Positions 1-6,257 of a stretch of DNA of 19,860 nucleotides are shown piece by piece; within the stretch, counting starts at the first letter, position 1; each line of letters begins with the position of its first letter. The position numbers and the translations under genes are program-made. The notes under the pieces were generated by a model, which worked only from the letters and a program-made list of their open reading frames with translations, searched no databases and was not told where the DNA came from. The stretch comes from Promethearchaeota archaeon. GTDB lineage: Archaea; Asgardarchaeota; Lokiarchaeia; Sigynarchaeales; MK-D1. The stretch is from assembly GCA_016839385.1 (NCBI GenBank), contig JAEOUK010000246.1:1-19860 (forward strand), read 5' to 3'.

Positions 1-50
1 ATATGTCCTCCAAAATAAATTAGGTCCTCGTCTATGTTTAAATTCTCCAC
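1..50 (-). CDS. Possible start of a gene running off the left edge (partial)
   Basis: On the minus strand a GTG at 50-48 opens a frame that stays open to the window edge and begins VENLNIDEDLIYFGGH. A GGAG sits 8 nt upstream of the GTG, a normal Shine-Dalgarno spacing. The same frame is open further back, to about 122. It could therefore instead be the continuation, by frameshift, of the ORF ending at 113. Only about 16 residues are visible and no family can be recognised. Confidence 0.3.
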   Translation of the reverse strand, partial: MENLNIDEDLIYFGGH

Positions 51-112
51 AGCAATATCTCCTGTTAAAATATTATAAAAATCACCTATCCTTGAACAAA
101 TTTCTAGAGATT

Positions 113-424
113 TTATACGAGGTCATCCATAAACGTAGATTTGTCCAAGTCAGGATGATATAATCCCTCACCCCAATCAATTAACCCATCTTTAATCGAA
201 ATCCATGGTTGAAAATCTTCATCTTCTAAAAATGAAGGACGTCTATTTCTATTAAAGAGACGAGTCTGTATAAAAATTCCTTCGAATTCTTCAGGAGCTC
301 CATGAAAAAAATAATCTCTAAACTGATTAGTTGCTTGAATAATTTCATTTCTTAAGTTTATATCTTGCTGAGTAATTAACTTGAATGCTTTCAGAATTTC
401 GATGGTGGGAATTAGTTCGACCAT
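113..424 (-). CDS. Hypothetical protein, 103 aa
   Basis: I do not recognise this ORF. It encodes a soluble, acidic 103-residue protein without obvious membrane segments or cysteine motifs; the C-terminal third is rich in Trp, Asp and Phe (for example QPWISIKDGLIDWGEGLYHP). It starts with ATG at 424, divergent from the Nudix gene at 553. No strong Shine-Dalgarno site is present, but an AT-rich TATA-like stretch (TTTATAATTTG) lies just upstream. The frame stops at 113-115, while a second minus-strand frame is open from 122 to the edge. It may therefore be an intact small protein, or the N-terminal part of a longer protein interrupted by a frameshift or assembly error. Composition looks protein-like, but there is no homology evidence. 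Confidence 0.4.
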   Translation of the reverse strand: MVELIPTIEILKAFKLITQQDINLRNEIIQATNQFRDYFFHGAPEEFEGIFIQTRLFNRNRRPSFLEDEDFQPWISIKDGLIDWGEGLYHPDLDKSTFMDDLV

Positions 425-552
425 ATAATTTCTTGCACAAATTATAAAGATAAAGATAATGTAAGAGGTGGAACTGATTTGAATCCTTATGGATCTTATA
501 TTTTTACATTAAACATGATGCGAAATTTAAATCTCTTTTACTTAGAAAATGT

Positions 553-1011
553 ATGGAAGAAAAATCAATCAGACCAACAGCGATAGCGCTGATGATATGG
601 GAGAATAAAATTCTAGTTTTAGAATATATTGATAAAATCACACAACAGCATTATTACCGACCATTAGGCGGTGGAATCAAATTTGGAGAATATGGTCGAC
701 AAACTATCAAACGTGAGATTAAGGAGGAAATTGGGGCAAAAATTTATGATGTTCAATATCTCTTTGCATTAGAAAACATTTTTGTATGCGATGGAAAACC
801 CGATCATCAAATAATTTTAGTATTCGATGCAAAATTGGAGGATACATCGTTATACGGGAAAATTCTGGAAGCCATTGAAGATAATGGGGAAAAATTTCCA
901 GCATTCTGGAAGAGTTTACATGAAATCGAACAAGAAGGGAAGCCTCTTTATCCCGATGGATTACCAGAAATACTTCAGGAACTTTTTCATCAAGGTTCAA
1001 ATCAATACTAA
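553..1011 (+). CDS. Nudix hydrolase, 152 aa
   Basis: The protein carries a full Nudix box (GX5EX7REUXEEXGU): G40 to E46, then REIKEEIGA at residues 54-62. The glutamates of REIKEE are the usual divalent-metal ligands. The family cleaves nucleoside diphosphates linked to another group. N-terminal strands (TAIALMIWENKILVLEYID) and the length of about 150 residues fit a single-domain Nudix enzyme. The C-terminal part (FPAFWKSLHEIEQEGKPLYPDGLPEIL) resembles NUDIX proteins acting on nucleotides or mRNA-type substrates, but the substrate cannot be named. No clear Shine-Dalgarno site precedes the ATG. An AT-rich AAATTTAAATC stretch about 25 nt upstream would fit a leaderless mRNA. It is followed after 70 nt by a membrane-protein gene on the same strand. 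Confidence 0.85.
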   Translation: MEEKSIRPTAIALMIWENKILVLEYIDKITQQHYYRPLGGGIKFGEYGRQTIKREIKEEIGAKIYDVQYLFALENIFVCDGKPDHQIILVFDAKLEDTSLYGKILEAIEDNGEKFPAFWKSLHEIEQEGKPLYPDGLPEILQELFHQGSNQY

Positions 1012-1081
1012 TTACTTTACACACGAGATGATCAAAATTATAAAGATCTAACAAGGATATGCTTATTGAGGTTTAAAATAT

Positions 1082-1531
1082 ATGAGTGATAATCGTAAGA
1101 CTGGTCGAATAATATCATACATTGGTGGAATCCTTTCAGCACTATTTGGAAGCTTTATTATCTTACCGAAATTTAGAGCCCCCTTGGATTTTGGTGGTCT
1201 TGCGGAGACGATGGAAAATTTTGATATAATCTATACCATTGTGGCAGGAACTGTGATAGTAGGTGGGTTAATTACCATAACTGGTGCAGCTCTAGTTAAC
1301 AATATAGGTACAAAAAGCGGAGGAGCTCTGATGATAATCGGAAGTCTCCTAGGCGGAGTTAACATTCTCTCACTTATTGGCGGGATCGTGTTTTTAACTA
1401 AATCTCCTACCGAAAAACACATCGATTTTAAATCTGGTACAACAACAAAACATAAATCAGGGACTGCGTTTGATATTAAATCGGAAGGAGATACTACAAG
1501 CAAAGATGGTCCATCCGTTAATGAAAACTAA
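1082..1531 (+). CDS. Small membrane protein, three predicted helices, 149 aa
   Basis: I recognise no named family. The sequence shows three hydrophobic, glycine-rich segments, at roughly residues 9-29 (IISYIGGILSALFGSFIIL), 49-72 (IIYTIVAGTVIVGGLITITGA) and 80-105 (ALMIIGSLLGGVNILSLIGG). A hydrophilic tail of about 40 residues rich in Lys, Thr, Ser and Asp follows. The spacing of helices and Gly content resembles DUF4064-like small archaeal membrane proteins, but this is only a resemblance. GAGGT at 1068-1072 lies 9 nt before the ATG. The gene follows the Nudix gene on the same strand and ends convergently with the hydrogenase operon, with a shared AT-rich terminator zone at about 1545-1570. 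Confidence 0.6.
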   Translation: MSDNRKTGRIISYIGGILSALFGSFIILPKFRAPLDFGGLAETMENFDIIYTIVAGTVIVGGLITITGAALVNNIGTKSGGALMIIGSLLGGVNILSLIGGIVFLTKSPTEKHIDFKSGTTTKHKSGTAFDIKSEGDTTSKDGPSVNEN

Positions 1532-1552
1532 GAACATTATCCCGTTTATTAT

Positions 1553-1566
1553 AAAAATAAAAAAAA
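1553..1566 (-). terminator. Oligo-T terminator of the hydrogenase operon
   Basis: Read on the minus strand, an uninterrupted run of eight T (1566-1559), one A and five more T (1557-1553) follows the SECIS-like structure. Oligo-T tracts are the typical archaeal termination signal. The position sets the likely 3' end of the mvhG-hdrC-hdrB-mvhA-vhuU transcript, leaving a 3' untranslated region of about 85-95 nt that contains the SECIS candidate. Confidence 0.6.
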
Positions 1567-1592
1567 GTAGTGGAATTTGGAAGAGAATCTCC

Positions 1593-1662
1593 CTCGGAAC
1601 ACCCTTGCGGGGTTGTCCGCTTTTTCCGTTCAGTTTAGGAAAAAGGTTCATCCCATTCCGAG
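1593..1662 (-). promoter_or_regulatory. Candidate SECIS element (eukaryote/Lokiarchaeota-like) for the vhuU UGA codon
   Basis: Read on the minus strand. The UGA at 1650-1648 can form tandem G.A pairs with GA at 1617-1616 (A1648.G1617 and G1649.A1616), the core of eukaryotic SECIS elements. Above it is an 8-bp helix: CTTTTTCC (1645-1638) with GGAAAAAG (1627-1620). This is capped by a 10-nt loop that starts TAAA (1637-1634), matching the unpaired apical adenosines. Below the core, GGG (1654-1652) can pair with CCC (within 1612-1609) and CTCGGAA (1662-1656) with TTCCGAG (1599-1593). The stretch is visibly richer in G+C than the surrounding intergenic DNA. SECIS elements of archaea usually lie in the 3' UTR, and Lokiarchaeota SECIS are reported to resemble the eukaryotic type. 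Here the core overlaps the predicted stop codon. A simpler hairpin (CGGA 1619-1616 with TCCG 1598-1595, ACCC with GGGT) is a competing fold. The fold was drawn by eye, not computed. Confidence 0.7.
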
Positions 1663-1803
1663 TTTGATCCTCTTTTTCAGCAGCTCCTCACCGGATTCGT
1701 TCACTACGGTAAGGTGGGCTGCACACGATAGTCAAGGATCATAGCAGCGAATTACCATCTCTAAAAGGTTGGTAATTCCCTCGTTTAATTTATCTTCGGG
1801 CAT
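1648..1803 (-). CDS. vhuU: VhuU-like selenopeptide: C-terminal piece of the [NiFe] hydrogenase large subunit (Sec at UGA 1734-1732)
   Basis: This 51-residue frame starts ATG at 1803, 16 nt after the mvhA stop, with GGAG about 13 nt upstream. It contains one in-frame UGA at codon 24 and ends at UGA 1650-1648. Reading codon 24 as selenocysteine gives IRCYDPULSCAAH, an exact match to the DP(C/U)xxCxxH motif that ends [NiFe] hydrogenase large subunits. U24 and C27 would be two of the four ligands of the Ni-Fe site, the other two being in MvhA. In some methanogens this segment is likewise a separate selenopeptide, VhuU. The 21 residues after H30 (starting LTVVNESGEELL) look like the propeptide normally removed by the maturation protease. 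If UGA were a stop, only a 23-residue stub would remain and the enzyme would lack an active site. The downstream fold is a SECIS candidate. The gene is normally missed because the UGA breaks the frame. Confidence 0.88.
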
Positions 1804-1819
1804 TTTCTTAACACATCTC

Positions 1820-3130
1820 CTATTTGATCCAAGGATCAGGTAGTTTTATTCCTTTTAGAGCGTCTTGCTCAAATACTTGTTTCGCTACATGGGTAACTAA
1901 CTTATCAATACCGCCTAAGTTGTGATTTGTAGCAACGAGCAAATTCGCTTTTGTGCAGATACCTTTATCATCACTGTGAAGGTCGTAAATGAGTGCTCCT
2001 CTCGGTGCTTCCACCATTCCAACACCTCTACCAGCTTTTGGCTGAACGTCCATCGTTTTTATATCAGTAGAAACGATATCGGGGTCTTTTAGAAGAGTTG
2101 CGATGTTTTCGATAGCTGCAACGGTCTCAATGATTCTAGCATAATGGAATGCAAATACGTGTGGTGTTGGATTTCCCAATGTTTCACGCATTTTCACTAA
2201 GGCATCTTGTGCAAGAGGAGTATTCATCTTGGTGACAACATTTAGGTTACCTAGAGGACCTACTTGGTAGATCCCATCTGGATATCCTGCCTCTTTTACG
2301 AAAGTGTGAGTCCCATATTGATGACTGGTAACATGTTCTCCAAGTACATTAAGATAATCCTTAGGATCATATCTCTTGATTTCACCAGTTGGACTACAAA
2401 CGGAAAGTTTACCATCGTAAATGTTGTGTGTTCCGTCCTGCTCTGCCAAACCTACATAATAAGTAGGGAGATTCCCCACATTCGCAATTACGTCAAAATA
2501 ATCTGTGACAACTTTCATAGCTATGTCTACAGTGGCTAATGTGTATTCTATTTGTTTTTCTAGACCCTTTAGGAAGAAATCTCGGTGTTCTTCACTGAAA
2601 GGATTCTTTATTCCGCCAGGAATTGAGACAATTGGGTGAACTGATTTACCACCAATAGCTGCACAGAGTGCTTGACCATACTCCATCATCTCCATCGCCA
2701 TTTTTCCCTCTGCAGGCATGTCCTTAATAACTTGAACGACATTTCTCTTAGCGGGATCGGCAAATGGACCATAAATGAAATCTGGGGCTGCTAATGCATA
2801 AAAGTGCAATACATGACTCGAATACTGCTTTGCCTGCATTAGTAGATTTCGCACTTTATGGGCTGCTGGAGGTGCTTTTACATCCCATGCATCTTCTACT
2901 GCCTTTGTTGGGGCAATATGATGGGGGATTGGGCAAATTCCACAGATTCTTGGTGTAATTCGAGGCACATGTTCCATGTATCTCCCTTCTACAAATTTTT
3001 CAAAAAATCGTGTAGAGGTTACATTAAATTGTGCATCTAATACTTTCTTACCATCATCTGAGAGTTTGAGCTTCAAACCTCCATGACCCTCAAGACGAGT
3101 GACTGGTTCTATATGATATTCTTTTGGCAT
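1820..3130 (-). CDS. mvhA: [NiFe] hydrogenase large subunit, MvhA/VhuA-like, without the C-terminal ligand motif
   Basis: This is the catalytic subunit of a cytoplasmic group 3c-type F420-non-reducing hydrogenase, which splits or forms H2 at a Ni-Fe centre and passes electrons to heterodisulfide reductase. The N-terminal ligand motif is intact: RICGICPIPHH at residues 61-71, with C63, C66 and H70. The conserved RLEGHGG lies at 12-18. The usual C-terminal DPCxxCxxH is absent: the protein ends LPDPWIK at residue 436. That motif is supplied in trans by the selenopeptide encoded 16 nt downstream. Splitting of the large subunit into VhuA and VhuU is known in methanogens. The start is supported by AAGGAGGT ending 10 nt upstream, inside the end of hdrB; the hdrB stop is 1 nt away. 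The three Hdr/Mvh genes upstream show the likely electron partners. Confidence 0.9.
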   Translation of the reverse strand: MPKEYHIEPVTRLEGHGGLKLKLSDDGKKVLDAQFNVTSTRFFEKFVEGRYMEHVPRITPRICGICPIPHHIAPTKAVEDAWDVKAPPAAHKVRNLLMQAKQYSSHVLHFYALAAPDFIYGPFADPAKRNVVQVIKDMPAEGKMAMEMMEYGQALCAAIGGKSVHPIVSIPGGIKNPFSEEHRDFFLKGLEKQIEYTLATVDIAMKVVTDYFDVIANVGNLPTYYVGLAEQDGTHNIYDGKLSVCSPTGEIKRYDPKDYLNVLGEHVTSHQYGTHTFVKEAGYPDGIYQVGPLGNLNVVTKMNTPLAQDALVKMRETLGNPTPHVFAFHYARIIETVAAIENIATLLKDPDIVSTDIKTMDVQPKAGRGVGMVEAPRGALIYDLHSDDKGICTKANLLVATNHNLGGIDKLVTHVAKQVFEQDALKGIKLPDPWIK

Positions 3131-3131
3131 C

Positions 3132-4019
3132 TTAAGCGCTACCTCCTTCGAACATTTTTGGTTTTTGCCTGTGATTCTTTAATTCAAGTTCGTCATATGA
3201 ATATCCCATTGCAATTGCAAGTAATTCTGTTAAATATAGAATTGGGATATTGTATTCTATGTCAAATTTCTTCTTTAAGTTGCGCTGGTTGTTATCCATA
3301 TGTGAGAAACAAGTTGGACAAATAGCTGCAATTACATCAGCACCACCAGCAATAGCACTATCCAATTTTCCTTTCAGTCTAGTATACGCTACATCTGGAT
3401 CAGCACGTTCTACGGCATATCCACAACAATAATGTTCTTCATCCCAGTCAACTACCGTTGCACCTGTAGCAGCAACGACTTTGCGTAGATTTTGTGGATG
3501 TTCATGGTCCTCTTCGGTTTTCATAATCTCAGTGGGTCTCATGTAGTGACAACCAGTGTGGCATGCTACTTTTAAACCAGTTAGAGGTTTGGTAATCTTA
3601 TTCTTAATTGCATCGACTCCAACTTCATTTAATAAGTAAGTCAAGAAGTGTGTGACATCTATAGTTCCCTTGAATTCTTTTCCAACTTCACTCAGGATTT
3701 TATTAATTCTGTTGCGTTCATTTTCGCTGTGTTTCAATTCATGATTGACTACAGTAAGTGTTTGAGTGCAACCGTTGCATAGTGAAACAATGTTTTTACC
3801 TTCTGCTTCTGCAAGTGATAAATTACGTGCTCCCATGCTTAACCAAGTAGTGCGATCTGATCCCTGAATACCAATAGGGTCCGGGCAACAGGCAAAAGCT
3901 GCGTCCTTTACGGCTAATCCGAGTTTCTCGAAAACTAATCGGGCTGATTTCTCTAAATAGGGTAATCGGTTACCAATCATGCATCCTGGGAATAATAAAA
4001 ATTCGCTTGTGGTTGTCAT
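3132..4019 (-). CDS. hdrB: Heterodisulfide reductase subunit B (HdrB)
   Basis: HdrB carries two CCG domains that bind the pair of noncubane [4Fe-4S] clusters where a disulfide or related acceptor is reduced. With the start chosen here (295 aa), the first set is C13, C44-C45, C81 and C84 (FPGCM, FACCPDP, LCNGC). The second is C153/C157, C198-C199, C234 and C237 (CHTGCHYMRP, HYCCGYA, CPTC). I chose ATG 4019 because GAGGAGGAG lies 7 nt before it and the hdrC stop is 1 nt upstream. A start at 4043 would place this ribosome site inside the gene and overlap hdrC by 23 nt. Conserved acceptor in methanogens is CoM-S-S-CoB; in an Asgard archaeon the acceptor is unknown. It probably works with HdrC next to it and with an HdrA encoded elsewhere. 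Confidence 0.93.
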   Translation of the reverse strand: MTTTSEFLLFPGCMIGNRLPYLEKSARLVFEKLGLAVKDAAFACCPDPIGIQGSDRTTWLSMGARNLSLAEAEGKNIVSLCNGCTQTLTVVNHELKHSENERNRINKILSEVGKEFKGTIDVTHFLTYLLNEVGVDAIKNKITKPLTGLKVACHTGCHYMRPTEIMKTEEDHEHPQNLRKVVAATGATVVDWDEEHYCCGYAVERADPDVAYTRLKGKLDSAIAGGADVIAAICPTCFSHMDNNQRNLKKKFDIEYNIPILYLTELLAIAMGYSYDELELKNHRQKPKMFEGGSA

Positions 4020-4020
4020 C

Positions 4021-4527
4021 TTATTTCTCCTCCTCATAACCAATCTTCTTATCGAAATTGGCTGCTTTTAGAAGTTTTTTAATTTCCTCATAATTCGCTT
4101 TCGGTAATTCTGGTAGTTCCATTTTATCACGTCTTCTTTTAATTGCATCTTGAAGAGGGACGGAATAACCAGTCTGCATTACACTTTTGGCTTGTGCACT
4201 ATATGCTTCAGGCGCGATTCCCATTGAAATGCTTGCATTTTTCATGATGTTAAAAATATCGGTTAGTACAATATCATTCGGACAATTTTCATCGCATAAA
4301 TCACATGTTTGGCAACCCCAAAGTTCAAATTGCTTATCAGGCGCTAATACTAAATGTGTTAATCCTAAAAGACCAGCCATAACTAATTCTTTTGGATTAT
4401 ATCTGCTATCAATCGCAGCAACTGGGCAAACGGTAGTACATCGATTGCATTGATAGCAATACTTTACCTTTTCAGCCATATGGAGGTCTAAGATTTTCTT
4501 TTTCAATTCTCTGTTTGGTACGAACAT
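4021..4527 (-). CDS. hdrC: Heterodisulfide reductase subunit C (HdrC)
   Basis: A 168-residue iron-sulfur protein with two classic [4Fe-4S] ferredoxin motifs: CYQCNRCTTVCP (C24, C27, C30, C34) and CQTCDLCDENCP (C72, C75, C78, C82). HdrC carries electrons from HdrA to HdrB in the cytoplasmic Hdr complex. Size and motif spacing fit HdrC, and the gene sits directly before hdrB as in methanogens. The first and second motifs are close to the N-terminus; the last 80 residues are a hydrophilic, lysine-rich tail. The ATG at 4527 is 5 nt after the mvhG stop and has a GGGAGGA site about 9 nt upstream inside the end of mvhG, which indicates translational coupling within the operon. Confidence 0.93.
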   Translation of the reverse strand: MFVPNRELKKKILDLHMAEKVKYCYQCNRCTTVCPVAAIDSRYNPKELVMAGLLGLTHLVLAPDKQFELWGCQTCDLCDENCPNDIVLTDIFNIMKNASISMGIAPEAYSAQAKSVMQTGYSVPLQDAIKRRRDKMELPELPKANYEEIKKLLKAANFDKKIGYEEEK

Positions 4528-4532
4528 CCTTT

Positions 4533-5939
4533 TTATTCCTCCCTTGTATCCTCCACTCGTCCACCAAATGTACTTGCAGCGAGTGTAAATCTATTGAATA
4601 AACCTGCAGGATCTAATACTTTTTCTTCAAGTTCTTTAGGATCCATTTTAGCGAGTGATGCATAGGTTGCAAGCATTTTAGCACCCTGATCTTTTATATT
4701 TTCAGGTGCACCATAACAACCGAGGCACGGGGCGTTTGCATTATTTGGACACACAGTTCCACATCCTGCTTTAGTTACAGGACCCATACAAATATAACCC
4801 TCTTCAAGAAAACATTTCTCTTTGTTTGGTAATCCCTCGAAATCTCGTTTAACTTCTGTGTAGGTTTTATCGACAATTTTTCGGTCACAATGTGAACACA
4901 CGGAAGCTTGACTAAACTTGAAGTGTTCATTTCCACGTAATTTCGTGACTAAGAGACTCATTGTATTATCAATTAATTCGTTTCCTATTCCAGTAAATGC
5001 GAGAACGGTCATTTCACCCTTTTTAGTCTTGATTACTTTTTCCTCAAAGCTTTCGGGCTTTTCTGCGAGTTTTTGTAGCGGATCTCCTTCGAAATACATG
5101 AAATCAAAGTTTCCAAGACCAAGGTATAATTCAATGAATTTTTGAGTGCGTTTGACGTCTTCTTTTTTCAAGACATATTTTTCAGCGACTAAATTAAATA
5201 ATTGCTCTGCTCGTTTCACCTCTGGATTCGAACTTGTCTGGAAACATCCAGTACAGGGACCTTCTCCGCTAGTTGGGCACATAACTGTGCATCCACCTGC
5301 AGTAACCGATCCAAAGCATAATTCATTTGCATCTAACAAGCATCCACCTGCATTAAGGGAACATTGCATACATACATTTTTATCTGCTTTCACTGCTTCA
5401 GACTTTCCAGTGAGTAAACTCATCACATAGAGAAGTGCAGCAACAATATTTCCTGTAGTGGGTGGACATCCTGGTAGTTTTGCTTCAACATTCGTAATTT
5501 GCGGAACAGTATACAATCGATCCAAAATCTCTGGAACGTCATTTGGCCATGAACCTTCCACTTCGGATTCTACTATACTTTCTGCTTCAACAAATTTGCG
5601 TTTAAGCAAGTCTTCCTTTTTGTAGAGGTTTGCCATTCCTATAACACTACCGTGATTTGCACAAGCTCCGAATGCGATCAATATAACGCATTTTTTCCTC
5701 ATTAACTCCACCAACTCCTTGTCGGCTGCGGTTCGCACTCCTCCTTCTAAGAAGCCTACGTGGATCGATTTATCGGGACGTTCCTTCAAGGAGTCCAGTT
5801 TAAAATCAACCACTGCTGGCCAATATACAACATCAAATGTTGGAAGTAGTGGGATGAGTTTTACATGTGCATTAAGCAGTGATTGGTGACATCCCCAGCA
5901 AGAGGACAACTGCATAAACGCCATCTTTACATCTGCCAT
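4533..5939 (-). CDS. mvhG: [NiFe] hydrogenase small subunit, MvhG-like, with duplicated C-terminal Fe-S module
   Basis: The N-terminal 180 residues are a hydrogenase small subunit that holds the proximal [4Fe-4S] cluster: SCWGC (C14, C17), GACAN (C93) and PGCPP (C158). Next comes an eight-Cys module: C190, C193, C200, C208, C217, C221, C229, C232. After a linker of about 115 residues a second eight-Cys module follows: C348, C351, C376, C384, C393, C397, C405, C408. The two modules match each other: CFGSVTAGGC with CMGPVTKAGC, then CP, then PCTGC with PCLGC. Methanogen MvhG proteins are around 300 residues; this one is 468 because of the second copy and could hold five clusters. It relays electrons from the MvhA/VhuU active site toward Hdr. 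It is the first gene of the operon, with GGAG 8-9 nt before the ATG. Confidence 0.9.
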   Translation of the reverse strand: MADVKMAFMQLSSCWGCHQSLLNAHVKLIPLLPTFDVVYWPAVVDFKLDSLKERPDKSIHVGFLEGGVRTAADKELVELMRKKCVILIAFGACANHGSVIGMANLYKKEDLLKRKFVEAESIVESEVEGSWPNDVPEILDRLYTVPQITNVEAKLPGCPPTTGNIVAALLYVMSLLTGKSEAVKADKNVCMQCSLNAGGCLLDANELCFGSVTAGGCTVMCPTSGEGPCTGCFQTSSNPEVKRAEQLFNLVAEKYVLKKEDVKRTQKFIELYLGLGNFDFMYFEGDPLQKLAEKPESFEEKVIKTKKGEMTVLAFTGIGNELIDNTMSLLVTKLRGNEHFKFSQASVCSHCDRKIVDKTYTEVKRDFEGLPNKEKCFLEEGYICMGPVTKAGCGTVCPNNANAPCLGCYGAPENIKDQGAKMLATYASLAKMDPKELEEKVLDPAGLFNRFTLAASTFGGRVEDTREE

Positions 5940-5983
5940 TTTGTAAACTCCAAAATAGTTTCTGAGCCATATTCTTTATGATA

Positions 5984-5991
5984 CTTATATG
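5984..5991 (-). promoter_or_regulatory. Candidate TATA box of the hydrogenase operon
   Basis: CATATAAG on the minus strand lies about 45-52 nt before the mvhG ATG. A start of transcription some 25 nt downstream would give a leader of roughly 20-25 nt that includes the GGAG ribosome site at 5951-5948. No BRE was convincingly seen, so the call rests on the TATA-like sequence and spacing only. Confidence 0.35.
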
Positions 5992-6240
5992 ACTCATCTT
6001 CAACCTAAATTCCACTTAAGTTACATGACGGGTTATTTGCTCTACTTAAAAAGCTATTTTAACAGAGTCTTGGAAAATTAACCCAAAAATAATCCAAACT
6101 CTTGGATAGATTGAATTTTGAATATTCTTTTAAATAATTAGTAAAAAATGGGAACTAGATCCCATATAAATCAATATTTCATTTGGATTACTCCAAAACA
6201 GATACGAAGTCTTCCATATTTGCTATCAAAAAATTTACAA

Positions 6241-6257
6241 AAATAAAGAAAAAAAAA
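6241..6257 (-). terminator. Oligo-T terminator of the sugar dehydrogenase gene
   Basis: Read on the minus strand, nine T follow the stop codon directly (6257-6249), then one C and further T-rich sequence. This fits archaeal factor-independent termination and separates the dehydrogenase from the hydrogenase operon. Confidence 0.55.

Larger units (their letters stand above)
5940..6257. other. Intergenic region: terminator of the dehydrogenase gene and promoter of the hydrogenase operon
   Basis: This 318-nt AT-rich stretch separates two leftward genes. Its right end holds the oligo-T terminator of the sugar dehydrogenase gene. Its left end holds a TATA-like box and the Shine-Dalgarno site of mvhG. 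Between them are further AT-rich stretches (for example TTTTTAAG near 6050 on the minus strand) and an imperfect dyad GGGAACTAGATCCC at about 6150-6163, which could be a regulator site. I see no ORF, RNA gene or repeat here. Confidence 0.5.

Noticed and set aside
719..1054. Minus-strand ORF antisense to the Nudix gene
   Set aside because: It is a shadow of the Nudix gene, with no ribosome site and low-complexity composition.
1595..1619. Classical archaeal SECIS hairpin (CGGA/TCCG and ACCC/GGGT)
   Set aside because: The internal loop is CA opposite GT rather than the GAA/A of methanogen SECIS elements. It is kept only as an alternative fold.
1457..1651. Minus-strand 64-codon ORF and plus-strand 65-codon ORF across the SECIS region
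   Set aside because: They overlap the membrane-protein gene or the SECIS, have no ribosome site and no protein-like composition.
1650..1720. 5S-rRNA-like string on the plus strand (CCCATTCCGAG at about 1652-1662)
   Set aside because: The match to the 5S loop C consensus is short, the following conserved GAAC and TAAGC elements are missing, and the stretch is explained by the minus-strand vhuU gene and its SECIS.
1665..1741. Long inverted repeats on either strand (TGATCCT with AGGATCA, GCAGC with GCTGC) first read as a free-standing structured ncRNA
   Set aside because: They lie inside the vhuU coding sequence; the high G+C is coding plus SECIS. They could still modulate translation, but no separate RNA gene is needed.
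4020..4043. Longer N-terminus of HdrB starting at 4043
   Set aside because: The extra codons are the Shine-Dalgarno site itself (GAGGAGGAG) and overlap hdrC; ATG 4019 fits HdrB proteins.
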